Positions 1-6,266 of a stretch of 7,292 nucleotides of DNA are shown here, one piece after another. Numbering within the stretch: position 1 is the stretch's first letter; each line of letters starts with the position of its first letter. The notes under the pieces are model-generated. The model searched no databases, had not been told where the DNA came from, and was given only the letters and a program-made list of their open reading frames with translations. This DNA comes from Bacteroidia bacterium. GTDB taxonomy: Bacteria > Bacteroidota > Bacteroidia > Bacteroidales > Azobacteroidaceae. The stretch lies in assembly GCA_025999935.1 (NCBI GenBank), contig BNXY01000083.1, positions 1 through 7,292 on the forward strand, in the 5' to 3' direction. The position numbers and the translations under genes are program-made.

Positions 1-48
1 TTGCTTGAAGATGGGTTTGTCCGATTTTTTTCCTAACTTTGTCGCCAT
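1..48 (-). CDS. IS4-type transposase, N-terminal fragment (runs off the left edge)
   Basis: Reading the minus strand, an ATG at 48-46 opens a frame of 16 codons that reaches the window edge without a stop. The peptide is MATKLGKKSDKPIFKQ. The short basic start followed by P-I-F-K-Q resembles the beginning of IS4-family DDE transposases of Bacteroidota, which often start with a few residues and then '(G)QPIFxQ'. A terminal-repeat-like sequence and a Bacteroidota -7 promoter box lie upstream in the expected order, which supports a real transposase start. Only 16 residues are visible, so the family call leans on the matching terminus next to the YREK transposase at the other end of the window. 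Whether the full gene is intact cannot be seen. Confidence 0.55.
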   Translation of the reverse strand, partial: MATKLGKKSDKPIFKQ

Positions 49-84
49 AAAAAGTTCTTTGATAGTTATTGTGATTCAACACCA

Positions 85-92
85 CAAAAGTA
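85..92 (-). promoter_or_regulatory. Bacteroidota -7 box for the left IS4 transposase
   Basis: On the minus strand TACTTTTG is an exact match to the Bacteroidota -7 consensus TAnnTTTG, and it lies 36 bases upstream of the transposase ATG at 48. No clear TTTG -33 box is seen at the expected 19-21 base spacing, so the assignment rests on one box and its location inside the element. Confidence 0.4.
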
Positions 93-125
93 ACATTTTT
101 CAGGGAACTTTTTATCTTAAAATTG

Positions 126-139
126 TTGGGACAGCTATG
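126..139. repeat. Terminal inverted repeat of the left IS4 element
   Basis: The plus strand reads TTGGGACAGCTATG. Its reverse complement CATAGCTGTCCCA matches CATACCTGTCCCA at 6858-6870 with one mismatch. Beyond the shared core the two diverge, though both stay A/T-rich, as expected for the left and right ends of one IS family. The RyR gene starts only 23 bases after this repeat. Confidence 0.55.
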
Positions 140-162
140 ATTTGTAAACAAAATAACGCGAT

Positions 163-1173
163 ATGGAAAACAAGCTTCAATTAAATGTTTTAGGTCATGC
201 CTTTCGTCGCAGATTTGCGTATGTGGAAAAAGGCGTTTATCATGAAATGACCGCTCCCGGAGGAGCTGCCCTTGTTCAACAAATTTTAAGTCATCACGGA
301 TTAACGGGTTATGAACTTCCGGACGATTCCTTCCGGTGTGAATATTATGCCGACAATCGCCGTCTCGGAATTACGGGGGGATCGGTCAATACGCCTTCTA
401 CAAATAGCGCCGCACCATACACGCTCGTGTGGGATGAGGGCTTGGGCGATATTTCTCCGGTTTCCGTTCCAACGCTTTGGGCGTCTGATAAAACATTGCC
501 AAAGAAGGAAACGTTTGACAAAATCGCCGGACATTGTCTTTTAATGTTAGACGCCAATGTATTGCGGAATAACGGCGCAATGATAAGCAAGGCCATTTCG
601 TGGGAGCGCACCGCTATGAATCTGCTTTGGCAATTGAACAACAATACCCGAATCAACTATTTATTGAAATCGCCATACATTCTTGTTACTTTTGCAGAAG
701 ATGCCGCCGTTTACATAGAAACAAGAAACGGCGTTATTGGTAGCGCTTCAATGGTTTTGACAGACGGCAAATGTGAAGGTTCCCAACGGGAAAAATTGGG
801 AGAGAGTGCACAGTTGGGTGACGTATTCGCCGTTATGGTTGCCGCTGCAAGTTTGCAGTTTCCAAGTATTATAGACAAAACAAAAAAGTTACAACTTACT
901 CCGATTTTAAAAAGCGGTGAACTGCTTTACAAAACAACTTATCCGATAATTTGCGAAAAAAGCATTGATAAATTTTTGCTTAGCTGGATGGATGAAAAAA
1001 CAGAAGACGGTTGGGTGTATGCGCTGGTACGGGATGACCGGAAAAAACGCCATGATTGCCTTGTTGAATGGGATAAACTTAGTGGAGAGGTACAAAACTG
1101 GGATAAGGAGCCGGTGAGAAATATGATTGGGATTTTGGATGCGGTTGGATATGGGGTGTATAAAGTGATTTGA
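163..1173 (+). CDS. PfkB-like (ribokinase-fold) protein with C-terminal RyR domain
   Basis: A 336-residue soluble protein without signal peptide or membrane segment. Residues 267-336 read as a bacterial RyR (ryanodine receptor repeat) domain: SIDKFLLSWM, then DGWVYALVRDD, a lysine/arginine stretch with HDCLVEWD, and a final ILDAVGYGVY segment, in the order typical of the family. Residues 1 to about 260 look like a divergent PfkB/ribokinase fold: a GG pair in APGGAALV (33-38), ILVTFAEDAAVYI (173-185) where PfkB proteins have the 'TLGxxGa' strand, and AQLGDVFAVMVAAA (216-229) in place of the GAGD motif. D220 would be the catalytic base, but the anion-hole glycines are altered, so it may bind rather than phosphorylate. 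RyR domains in bacterial conflict systems are predicted nucleotide-ligand sensors. No Shine-Dalgarno precedes the ATG and an IS end lies 23 bases upstream, so the original promoter may be lost. The downstream gene follows after 23 bases, suggesting an operon. RyR call firm; PfkB call moderate. Confidence 0.75.
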   Translation: MENKLQLNVLGHAFRRRFAYVEKGVYHEMTAPGGAALVQQILSHHGLTGYELPDDSFRCEYYADNRRLGITGGSVNTPSTNSAAPYTLVWDEGLGDISPVSVPTLWASDKTLPKKETFDKIAGHCLLMLDANVLRNNGAMISKAISWERTAMNLLWQLNNNTRINYLLKSPYILVTFAEDAAVYIETRNGVIGSASMVLTDGKCEGSQREKLGESAQLGDVFAVMVAAASLQFPSIIDKTKKLQLTPILKSGELLYKTTYPIICEKSIDKFLLSWMDEKTEDGWVYALVRDDRKKRHDCLVEWDKLSGEVQNWDKEPVRNMIGILDAVGYGVYKVI

Positions 1174-1196
1174 AATGAACTTAAATATTTAAAAGT

Positions 1197-1730
1197 ATGG
1201 GAAAGTTAGGAGATTGGTTAGAAGAGTGGGAGGTTGAAGTTGCGGCAATGTTACGGAACATTGTCTTGCCGGCAGGAGCAAATAACGCTCTTGTAGATGT
1301 GGACGAGGTTTGTTTTTTCGGCTCGGTACGAGAGTTGCCACGGTCGATGGATTACCTGCAGAGTATCGGTACGCCTGTCATACCGCCAGAAATTTATGTT
1401 GTCGGGATAAAGGACAGCGAATTGATACCGCCAAATATCTGGTACGAAGGGCAGATGCGGGTGCGGTTGGAAGCGGTGTCTAAAAAATTGATGGAGGGGA
1501 TGAAGACACTTATGCAAATTTGCGATGACGAAGGTTTTACAAGACCAACAGCTGTCAAGACAGCTGTAGTCGTGAGCACAGGCGAGGCGTTGACGAAATA
1601 TGATTTCGATCCGCTTCCGGCGCCTCCTTACAAGGGAATGAGTGCCGCAGACTGGGCATTCGATGTATGGACGGAGTGTATCAGAAGTGTCGGTAGCGCG
1701 TATCAGGAATTACAAGGTAGCAAAAAATAA
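1197..1730 (+). CDS. Unrecognised 177-residue cytoplasmic protein
   Basis: I do not recognise this family. The product has no signal peptide or membrane helix. It begins with an acidic amphipathic stretch (GDWLEEWEVEVAAML), continues through proline-rich IGTPVIPPEIYVVGI and IPPNIWYEG segments, and then has a probable long helix (RLEAVSKKLMEGMKTLMQICDDEG). The C-terminal third holds AVVVSTGEAL, PLPAPPYKGMSAADWAFD and a final helix. The ATG at 1197 comes 23 bases after the RyR gene on the same strand, with an A/T-rich leader and no Shine-Dalgarno, and the TPR gene follows after 57 bases. Close co-directional spacing suggests that it is expressed with, and works beside, the PfkB-RyR protein. Possible roles such as partner, regulator or effector are open; nothing in the sequence shows catalysis. 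Confidence 0.6.
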   Translation: MGKLGDWLEEWEVEVAAMLRNIVLPAGANNALVDVDEVCFFGSVRELPRSMDYLQSIGTPVIPPEIYVVGIKDSELIPPNIWYEGQMRVRLEAVSKKLMEGMKTLMQICDDEGFTRPTAVKTAVVVSTGEALTKYDFDPLPAPPYKGMSAADWAFDVWTECIRSVGSAYQELQGSKK

Positions 1731-1774
1731 TAAAAAATTCAAGGTTTATAAAATAATTTACTAATCAATTTTAA

Positions 1775-1781
1775 AAGGAGG
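1775..1781 (+). promoter_or_regulatory. Strong Shine-Dalgarno of the TPR gene
   Basis: AAGGAGG is a full anti-Shine-Dalgarno match, six bases before the ATG at 1788. It fixes the start of the truncated TPR gene. It is unusual in this window: the other genes start after A/T-rich leaders without such a site, as is common in Bacteroidota. Confidence 0.65.
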
Positions 1782-1787
1782 TTTATA

Positions 1788-1967
1788 ATGGGATTTTTTG
1801 GCATATTTGGAAATAAAAAGGGTTCTTCTCCACAGGAAAAAGTTGAAAAAGCGAAAGAATATCACGGGAAAGCTGATAATTACAGAGATAAGGGGGAGTA
1901 CGACAAGGCAATTGAATACTACAAAAAAGGACTTCGGATCACACAAAAGAAAAGTTGTCCAAAATAG
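1788..1967 (+). pseudogene. TPR-repeat protein, N-terminal remnant cut by an IS5 element
   Basis: The frame encodes 59 residues. After a short hydrophobic start (MGFFGIFGNKKG) come charged residues 17-24 and then one near-perfect tetratricopeptide repeat: AKEYHGKADNYRDKGEYDKA followed by IEYYKKGLRI. TPR consensus positions (G/A, Y, GEYDKA, YYxKGL) are all present. The coding sense ends near codon 52-55, where the DNA becomes that of the IS5-family transposase (KLSKIGNPL in another frame), and the frame then stops at 1965-1967. No continuation of the TPR array is visible on the far side of the IS remnant, so the rest has been deleted or moved. It is the third co-directional gene after the PfkB-RyR protein and was probably a scaffold or sensor partner of that operon. 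The short product could still be translated, given its strong ribosome binding site. Confidence 0.7.
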
Positions 1968-2802
1968 GTAATCCCTTGGAAAGATTATCCAATGTGGTAG
2001 ATTTTGAGATGTTTCGACCGGAATTGGAAGAGAACATGTTAAACCACAATAAGAAAAACAATGCAGGAGCTAAGCCTTTCGATGTGGTTATGATGTTCAA
2101 AATCATGTTGTTGGGTCGTTATTATAATTTGAGTGACGAACAGACCGAATATCAAATAGTTGACCGTATGAGTTTCAGGGATTTTCTTGGTTTGTCAAGT
2201 GGAGACAAAGTTCCGGATGCTCGCACGATATGGCTCTTCAAAGAAAATCTTACGCAAAAAGGAGTTGTAGAACAGTTGTTTGAGCAATTTTCCAACTATT
2301 TGGATTCCTTGGGCTTGTTTATCAACGAAGGTCAAATGATAGATGCAAGTTTTGTCGAAGTACCACGTCAACATAATCACGGGGAAGCAAACTCATAAAA
2401 ACATATAAGGTTACTGATGCGTCCGTACATGATTCGCAGGCAACGGAAGATTTATTGGAAGACGGTGACAAGGGTCAAGCAGTGTATGCCGACAGTGCCT
2501 ATTCAGGCAAACCTATAGCCGAGATATTAGATAGTAAAGGAATTGAAAATCAGATACATGAAAAAGGATACAGAAATAATCCATTAACGGATGAACAAAA
2601 AACGAACAATAATATCAAATCGAAGACACGTGTACGCGTGGAACACATTTTTGGATTTATTGAGCAAAACATGCACGATTTTTACATTCGCTCCATTGGT
2701 CTCAAACGAGCCACATCAATTATCGGGTTAATTAATCTGACATACAATATTTGTCGCTACGAACAAATTGTTCGGTTGCAACTCTTACCGATAGGAAAGT
2801 AA
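1955..2802 (+). pseudogene. IS5-family DDE transposase, internally deleted and frameshifted
   Basis: Two pieces of one transposase lie in different frames. The first (from a TTG at 1955 to the TAA at 2396-2398) begins SKIGNPLERL and carries the IS5 N-terminal region (KPFDVVMMFKIMLLGRYYNL, SFRDFLGL, KVPDARTIW) and the first catalytic aspartate in QMIDASFVEVPRQ (residue 130). The second resumes at 2389 in another frame (KLIKTYKVTDASVHDSQ), with the second catalytic aspartate in YADSAY (codon at 2491) and the catalytic glutamate in VRVEHIFGFIE (codon at 2641). It ends at the TAA at 2800-2802. Between VEVPRQ and KLIKTYKVTD the family normally has a lysine-rich block of very roughly 40 residues containing a K/GYKNH-type motif; that block is missing. 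The loss is not a multiple of three, so all DDE residues remain but no full protein can be made without frameshifting. The frame is open upstream to about 1916, but no ATG is present, so the start is probably also lost. Confidence 0.85.
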
Positions 2803-3050
2803 CTATATGATAGATAGATGGATTTTGCAAAAAAATAGTGCTAAAAAGTATGATTGGATAGAAAATTTTGTATAAATTTGCAGTGATTATTTCAGGTGGG
2901 ATTAATGGACTTCGTTTCATCTGGGATAGTCTCCTCTTAAAAGAGTCGAACAATGACTCCGTGCGAGAAAAAAGTAATTTTTAGAAGTCCCCATAATTAA
3001 ATGCAACAAAAAATAAATCAATATTCAATAACCTATAAAATCACAAACAA
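2803..3050. other. Intergenic: IS5 tail and leader of the glucanase gene
   Basis: This 248-base A/T-rich stretch holds no convincing gene on either strand. Its first part is probably the non-coding tail of the IS5 remnant. It contains a TAnnTTTG box at 2873-2880, a weak hairpin (GAGTC at 2943-2947 pairing with GACTC at 2955-2959, seven-base loop), and the IS-end-like sequence at 2977-2992. The last 60 bases before the ATG at 3051 are A-rich and lack a Shine-Dalgarno. Confidence 0.5.
2873..2880 (+). promoter_or_regulatory. Possible Bacteroidota -7 box upstream of the glucanase gene
   Basis: TAAATTTG fits TAnnTTTG exactly, but the best upstream match to the -33 box (TTGG at 2854-2857) is only 15 bases away instead of 19-21. 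Use of this box would give a leader of about 165 bases. If the IS5 right end is at 2992, the box would lie inside the element and the gene would be read from IS-borne sequence. Confidence 0.3.
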
Positions 3051-4880
3051 ATGAAAACAATTTTATCACCTAAAAGAACAGCATGTATCGCCATGGTGAT
3101 GCTGTTGAATTTATTTATCGTAAGCAGACTTGCGGCAAGCGATCCGAAAATCGTAATCGGAACGATTCCGAAAACAGGTGAAGCCGGCCGTGCCGAAGGG
3201 CGCGTCGTGTGGAGCGAACTCATGTCAAGTAATGCTGCACAGTATGCGGTAATCGCTATGCTTCGCGCTCCTTGGGGCGACGACTATGTGAAACCGACAA
3301 ACGACAACTACCTGAACCCCGTTGACGGGTCGGGATATTTTTCCGTCAACATAACAACCGGCGGCAGCAACGATTATACGATTGAAAACGTGAGTTTTTT
3401 CTTTGTCCGCCGAGAAACGTTCAACGGCATAGCCGGAAGCACTGTGAAATACGGAACAATGAACGGCAAATATCTTGGCGAACCGGTAACAATCAACCGG
3501 ACGGACTTCTGGGCTAACCGTTTACTGCCACCCGTACCGAATATCAAACCGGGCTTTGTCGAGCCGGGCAAAAACATCACGCTGTCGTGCAAGGCGGGCG
3601 AAACCATACTTTACACCGTTGACGGCAGCGACCCGCTGGATTCTTCTACTGCTCAAACATACACCGGGGCAACTTCGTTGAAAACGCCGACGGAAGGCTC
3701 GCTGCTTATCAAGGCGGTAACTTCCCAATCGGGGTCGTACAGTTCCCCTGTTTCCCTGCTCTGGCTGCCCCAAAAGCCTTTGACTACGCCTTTTTGGGGA
3801 CTGAACGTTTCGCTGGCTCTTAACGGTGAGGCGTTTGGCTACGCATTGTCGGAAGAAACGACGCGAGCAAGATTGGCGCCGGTTGCCGGATTGACGAAAT
3901 GGATACGGACTTTTGGCACCCAAGGAAACGGATTGCAATATATCAACAAAATAGCCAAAAGTGAATTGGGTTTACACACGATAATCGGTCTTTATATTAC
4001 GAACAGTGATTCCGAAAACAATGCGCAAATACAGGGATTACGGCAGATTCTGGAAACCGGTCCCGCACCCGACCTTATTACAGTAGGCAACGAGTGCAGT
4101 CGCATGGAAAACTTCAATCCGGCAAAACTTGCAGCTTGTATCGACGCTGTGCGCGAACTTATTCAATCCAAATCGCTTGTAATTCCCGTTGGGAGTGTGG
4201 ATATAGCGGGCGCTGACTGGAGCATGGCTGTTTTAAACAAGCTTGATTTTGTCGGTGTTAACATTTACCATAACGTATGGGACAATACGCCTGAAAATGA
4301 GATGGTTGCAAAAACAAAGCAAACGTATGCCGATAAAGTCGCCCAATATCAGAAAATGGTGCTGGTGGGAGAAACAGGGCACCCTTATTCAGGAGGTACC
4401 TATGTCACCGAGGACGGAGCGACCCGGACGCCTTCCATTACCAAAGCCGTTTCGTATCTGAGCAGTTTCCTCCAATGGATTCAAAAGGACAATATCCCTG
4501 CGTTCTATTTTGAGGCGTATGACGAACCGGTTAAATCACAAAACCATCCAATTGAACAATACTTTGGCATAATGGACGGCAACCTTCAGATACATCCGTT
4601 TTATCGGGAAACGATAGCCCTGCCGGCTAATATTATACAGTTGCCCGGCAAAATATCCATGAATCCGTATCCCAACCCGGTCAAGGACGTTTTTACCCTC
4701 AGCGGTTTGCCGTCAGGCACGGCAATCAAGATATACGACTTGTCGGGAAAAATAGTGAAAGTGCAATATTTCAATACTTTACAAAACAGCACAGGGACAA
4801 TCAACGTATCGGATTTACCCGACGGAACCTATTTGGTAAAGGCAGGAGAGTCAATCTGTAAAATCATAAAAAGCCGATAG
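3051..4880 (+). CDS. Secreted GH17-like beta-1,3-glucanase with CHB_HEX domain and T9SS tail
   Basis: A 609-residue exported enzyme. Residues 1-29 are a signal peptide (basic MKTILSPKR, hydrophobic core, cleavage expected after LAA). Residues about 45-165 form a beta-rich domain (AQYAVIAMLRAPW, GYFSVNITTGG, VSFFFVRRE) like the accessory domains seen next to glycanase modules. Residues about 175-240 match the chitobiase/hexosaminidase C-terminal-type domain (ILYTVDGSDP at 186-195, LLIKAVTSQSG). Residues about 249-530 resemble GH17: WGLNVSLAL, KWIRTFG, DLITVGNE with E348 as likely acid/base, DFVGVNIYHN, and VLVGETGHPYSGG with E441 as likely nucleophile, then AFYFEAYDEP. Residues 538-609 are a type A T9SS sorting domain (NPYPNPVKDVF, IKIYDLSGKIV, LPDGTYLVK). 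It would be exported by Sec, cross the outer membrane by T9SS, and cut beta-1,3-glucans outside the cell. It has no transport or regulatory partner in the window and its sequence is visibly more G+C-rich than the IS5 remnant beside it. Confidence 0.85.
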   Translation: MKTILSPKRTACIAMVMLLNLFIVSRLAASDPKIVIGTIPKTGEAGRAEGRVVWSELMSSNAAQYAVIAMLRAPWGDDYVKPTNDNYLNPVDGSGYFSVNITTGGSNDYTIENVSFFFVRRETFNGIAGSTVKYGTMNGKYLGEPVTINRTDFWANRLLPPVPNIKPGFVEPGKNITLSCKAGETILYTVDGSDPLDSSTAQTYTGATSLKTPTEGSLLIKAVTSQSGSYSSPVSLLWLPQKPLTTPFWGLNVSLALNGEAFGYALSEETTRARLAPVAGLTKWIRTFGTQGNGLQYINKIAKSELGLHTIIGLYITNSDSENNAQIQGLRQILETGPAPDLITVGNECSRMENFNPAKLAACIDAVRELIQSKSLVIPVGSVDIAGADWSMAVLNKLDFVGVNIYHNVWDNTPENEMVAKTKQTYADKVAQYQKMVLVGETGHPYSGGTYVTEDGATRTPSITKAVSYLSSFLQWIQKDNIPAFYFEAYDEPVKSQNHPIEQYFGIMDGNLQIHPFYRETIALPANIIQLPGKISMNPYPNPVKDVFTLSGLPSGTAIKIYDLSGKIVKVQYFNTLQNSTGTINVSDLPDGTYLVKAGESICKIIKSR

Positions 4881-4928
4881 TGTAGTATTTAAACAACACA
4901 GTAAAAATTCTTTTGTGAGATTTTATAT

Positions 4929-5060
4929 ATGCATAAGACACCTTTCACCATCGGCATCACCGGCCATCGCAACCTCCCGCCCGAATCCCTCCCGTCCATC
5001 CAACAGGAGCTAAAGTCGTTTTATGAAGAAATAAAAAAACAGTTTTGCCGATTAAAATAA
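4929..5060 (+). pseudogene. SLOG-domain gene, N-terminal remnant (first copy)
   Basis: The frame starts MHKTPFTIGITGHRNLPPES and continues SLPSIQQELKSFYEEIKK, then ends after 43 residues with an unrelated QFCRLK and a stop. It is the same protein start as the complete SLOG gene at 6267: residues 7-36 agree except for a few substitutions, and the DNA is about 94% identical over 90 bases. The conserved similarity ends at about 5036-5042, where the promoter of the ATPase gene begins. The remainder of the SLOG fold (the SLAAGAD and later motifs) is absent, so this is a broken paralogue. It follows the glucanase stop by 48 bases. Confidence 0.8.
4947..5036 (+). repeat. Direct repeat, copy A (SLOG 5' coding sequence)
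   Basis: These 90 bases match 6285-6374 with five substitutions (first 36 bases identical), at a fixed offset of 1338 bases and without gaps. The similarity covers codons 7-36 of both SLOG genes. It does not extend to the first six codons or the leader, and it fades just after the repeat. The pair brackets the ATPase gene. Confidence 0.85.
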
Positions 5061-5074
5061 TTGTTGTATTTTTG
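5044..5074 (+). promoter_or_regulatory. Bacteroidota promoter of the ATPase gene
   Basis: TTTG at 5044-5047 and TATTTTTG at 5067-5074 match the -33 and -7 boxes (TTTG, TAnnTTTG) with a 19-base spacer, the expected distance. Transcription would start near 5080, about 15 bases before the ATG at 5095. The promoter overlaps the last codons of the truncated SLOG copy, so it came with the ATPase or was created at the junction. It may also drive the SLOG gene downstream. Confidence 0.65.
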
Positions 5075-5094
5075 CACTTCACATTTTATGTTTC

Positions 5095-6255
5095 ATGAAA
5101 CATACTTCATATTTTATGTCAAGACTAAACAACAACATAAATAATCCGTTTTTGGTGGCGGGATATGTCAGCCCCAATTACTTTTGCGACAGGGAAAAGG
5201 AAACTGCAAAAATCGTTTCAGCCTTGCACAACGACCGCAATATTTCGCTTATCAGTCCGCGCCGTATGGGTAAAACGGGTTTGATACACCATGTTTTTTA
5301 CCGTTTTGGCGAGCAAGATAAAAATGTACATTGTTTTTATTTTGATATTTTTGCAACCCAAAACCTGCATGATTTTGTGCAAATTTTCGGGAAAACCGTA
5401 CTTGGAAAGTTGGATAACTACTCTGAACGAGCGCTAAAACAGGCTTCAACGTTTTTCAAGTCGCTACGTCCGGCATTTTCGTTTGATGCAGTGTCGGGCG
5501 AGCCGTCCGTTACACTTGACATCAAGCCTGAACAGGCGGAAACGGGTTTACAGGAAATTTTCACCTATTTAAAAGCTTCCGACAAGCGGATTCATATTGC
5601 CATCGACGAGTTTCAACAAATCACGGAATATCCCGAAAAAGGCGTTGAGGCATTACTGCGCTCGTATTTGCAATTTATGCCGAATGTTAAATTTATTTTT
5701 GCAGGCAGTAAAAAGCACCTGATGGACGCCATGTTTTCGGCTGTCAATCGTCCGTTTTATCAAAGCACGCAAAAGATCGGTTTAAAAGAAATTCCGATTG
5801 ATTCTTACCGGATTTTTGCCCAACAATTATTTTCCGAAAACGACAAAACGCTCAATTCCTCCATTTTCGATTGCATTTACAATAAGATGTTGGGGCATAC
5901 TTGGTATATGCAATTTATTTTAAATAAACTGTTTGAGTTAAACAAACCGGAATATTCCGAGAATGATGTGGAGTTGATTCTGAATGAAATTTTGGAAGAA
6001 GAAAATGCCACTTTCAAAACTTACTGCGAAATGATTACCAAAGGGCAGTTGCGCTTGTTGCGAGCCATTGCCAAAGAGCGAAAAGTTTCAGCGCCGTTTG
6101 AGGCTGGTTTTATGCGAAAATACGACCTCACAGCCACAAGCAGCGTAAAATTAGCATTAAAATCACTTTTGGATAAAACCCTGATTCTCAAAGATGAAGA
6201 TGCGGGCTATTTTGTCTATGACCGGCTTTTCTCGTTGTGGTTGGAGAAATTGTAA
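5095..6255 (+). CDS. P-loop ATPase of the archaeal-ATPase/AAA type with C-terminal winged helix
   Basis: A 386-residue soluble protein of a family that is often multicopy in Bacteroidota and mostly of unknown function. It opens with the family-typical NPFLVAGYVSPNYFCDREKE (17-36). The Walker A-like loop ISPRRMGKTGL (53-63, K60 and T61) has the RRxGKT form usual here instead of GxxxxGKT. Walker B is IHIAIDEF (166-173, D171 and E172), and a sensor-like strand with polar residue follows (VKFIFAGSKKHL, 198-209). The last 70 or so residues (from QLRLLRAIAKERK) resemble a winged-helix domain ending YFVYDRLFSLWL. ATP binding is well supported; the partner, DNA or protein, is not visible. The ATG at 5095 is chosen by its fit to the promoter, but the ATG at 5116 (MSRLNNNINNPF) is a plausible alternative. 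It sits between two SLOG gene starts and 11 bases upstream of the complete one, so co-transcription with SLOG is likely even if the gene arrived by insertion. Confidence 0.8.
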   Translation: MKHTSYFMSRLNNNINNPFLVAGYVSPNYFCDREKETAKIVSALHNDRNISLISPRRMGKTGLIHHVFYRFGEQDKNVHCFYFDIFATQNLHDFVQIFGKTVLGKLDNYSERALKQASTFFKSLRPAFSFDAVSGEPSVTLDIKPEQAETGLQEIFTYLKASDKRIHIAIDEFQQITEYPEKGVEALLRSYLQFMPNVKFIFAGSKKHLMDAMFSAVNRPFYQSTQKIGLKEIPIDSYRIFAQQLFSENDKTLNSSIFDCIYNKMLGHTWYMQFILNKLFELNKPEYSENDVELILNEILEEENATFKTYCEMITKGQLRLLRAIAKERKVSAPFEAGFMRKYDLTATSSVKLALKSLLDKTLILKDEDAGYFVYDRLFSLWLEKL

Positions 6256-6266
6256 ATCAATAAATT

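Larger units (their letters stand above)
1..139 (-). mobile_element. IS4-family element, 5' end (partial)
   Basis: This stretch holds the start of a minus-strand transposase, its upstream promoter region, and a terminal sequence at 126-139. Read inward (minus strand), the terminus is CATAGCTGTCCCA. It matches the terminus at 6858-6870 at 12 of 13 positions, and that second copy bounds another minus-strand IS4-type transposase. The element therefore ends at about 134-139 and continues leftwards out of the window. The exact last base is uncertain: the terminal repeat may start at CTGTCCCA, leaving CATA(G/C) as flank or target preference, or CATA may belong to the element. Confidence 0.6.
1941..2992 (+). 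mobile_element. IS5-family insertion sequence remnant (approximate ends)
   Basis: The core is the broken transposase at 1955-2802. The left boundary is placed where the TPR repeat stops making sense (about 1941-1953); the transposase lacks its own clear ATG there, so the left end is probably deleted. The right boundary is a guess: ATTTTTAGAAGTCCCC at 2977-2992 looks like an IS end, and its reverse complement begins GGGGACTTC, sharing GGACTTC with 1929-1935 next to the left junction. Because GGACTTC also occurs by chance near 2914 and is part of TPR coding sequence at 1929, this pairing is weak evidence. Confidence 0.5.

Noticed and set aside
136..144. TATGATTTG across the left IS end as a hybrid promoter for the RyR operon
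   Set aside because: It has three bases instead of two between TA and TTTG, and no TTTG -33 box lies at the right distance, so it misses the consensus.
1929..1935. GGACTTC as the left terminal repeat of the IS5 element
   Set aside because: It is part of the TPR coding sequence (KGLR) and the same seven bases recur near 2914, so the match with 2984-2990 may be chance.
2455..2802. A separate small gene starting at the ATG at 2455
   Set aside because: Its sequence is the C-terminal half of the IS5 transposase, and coding similarity begins upstream at about 2389, so the ATG is internal.
2810..2820. Short GATA-type repeat (ATAGATAGATGG) as a repeat array
   Set aside because: It has only two or three units in A/T-rich DNA, with no spacers or further copies, so it is not a CRISPR or a meaningful tandem array.
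3522..3938. A 138-codon open frame on the minus strand inside the glucanase gene
   Set aside because: It is opposite a well-supported domain-rich gene, is rich in Arg, Ser and Gln as expected of antisense frames, and has no recognisable motif.
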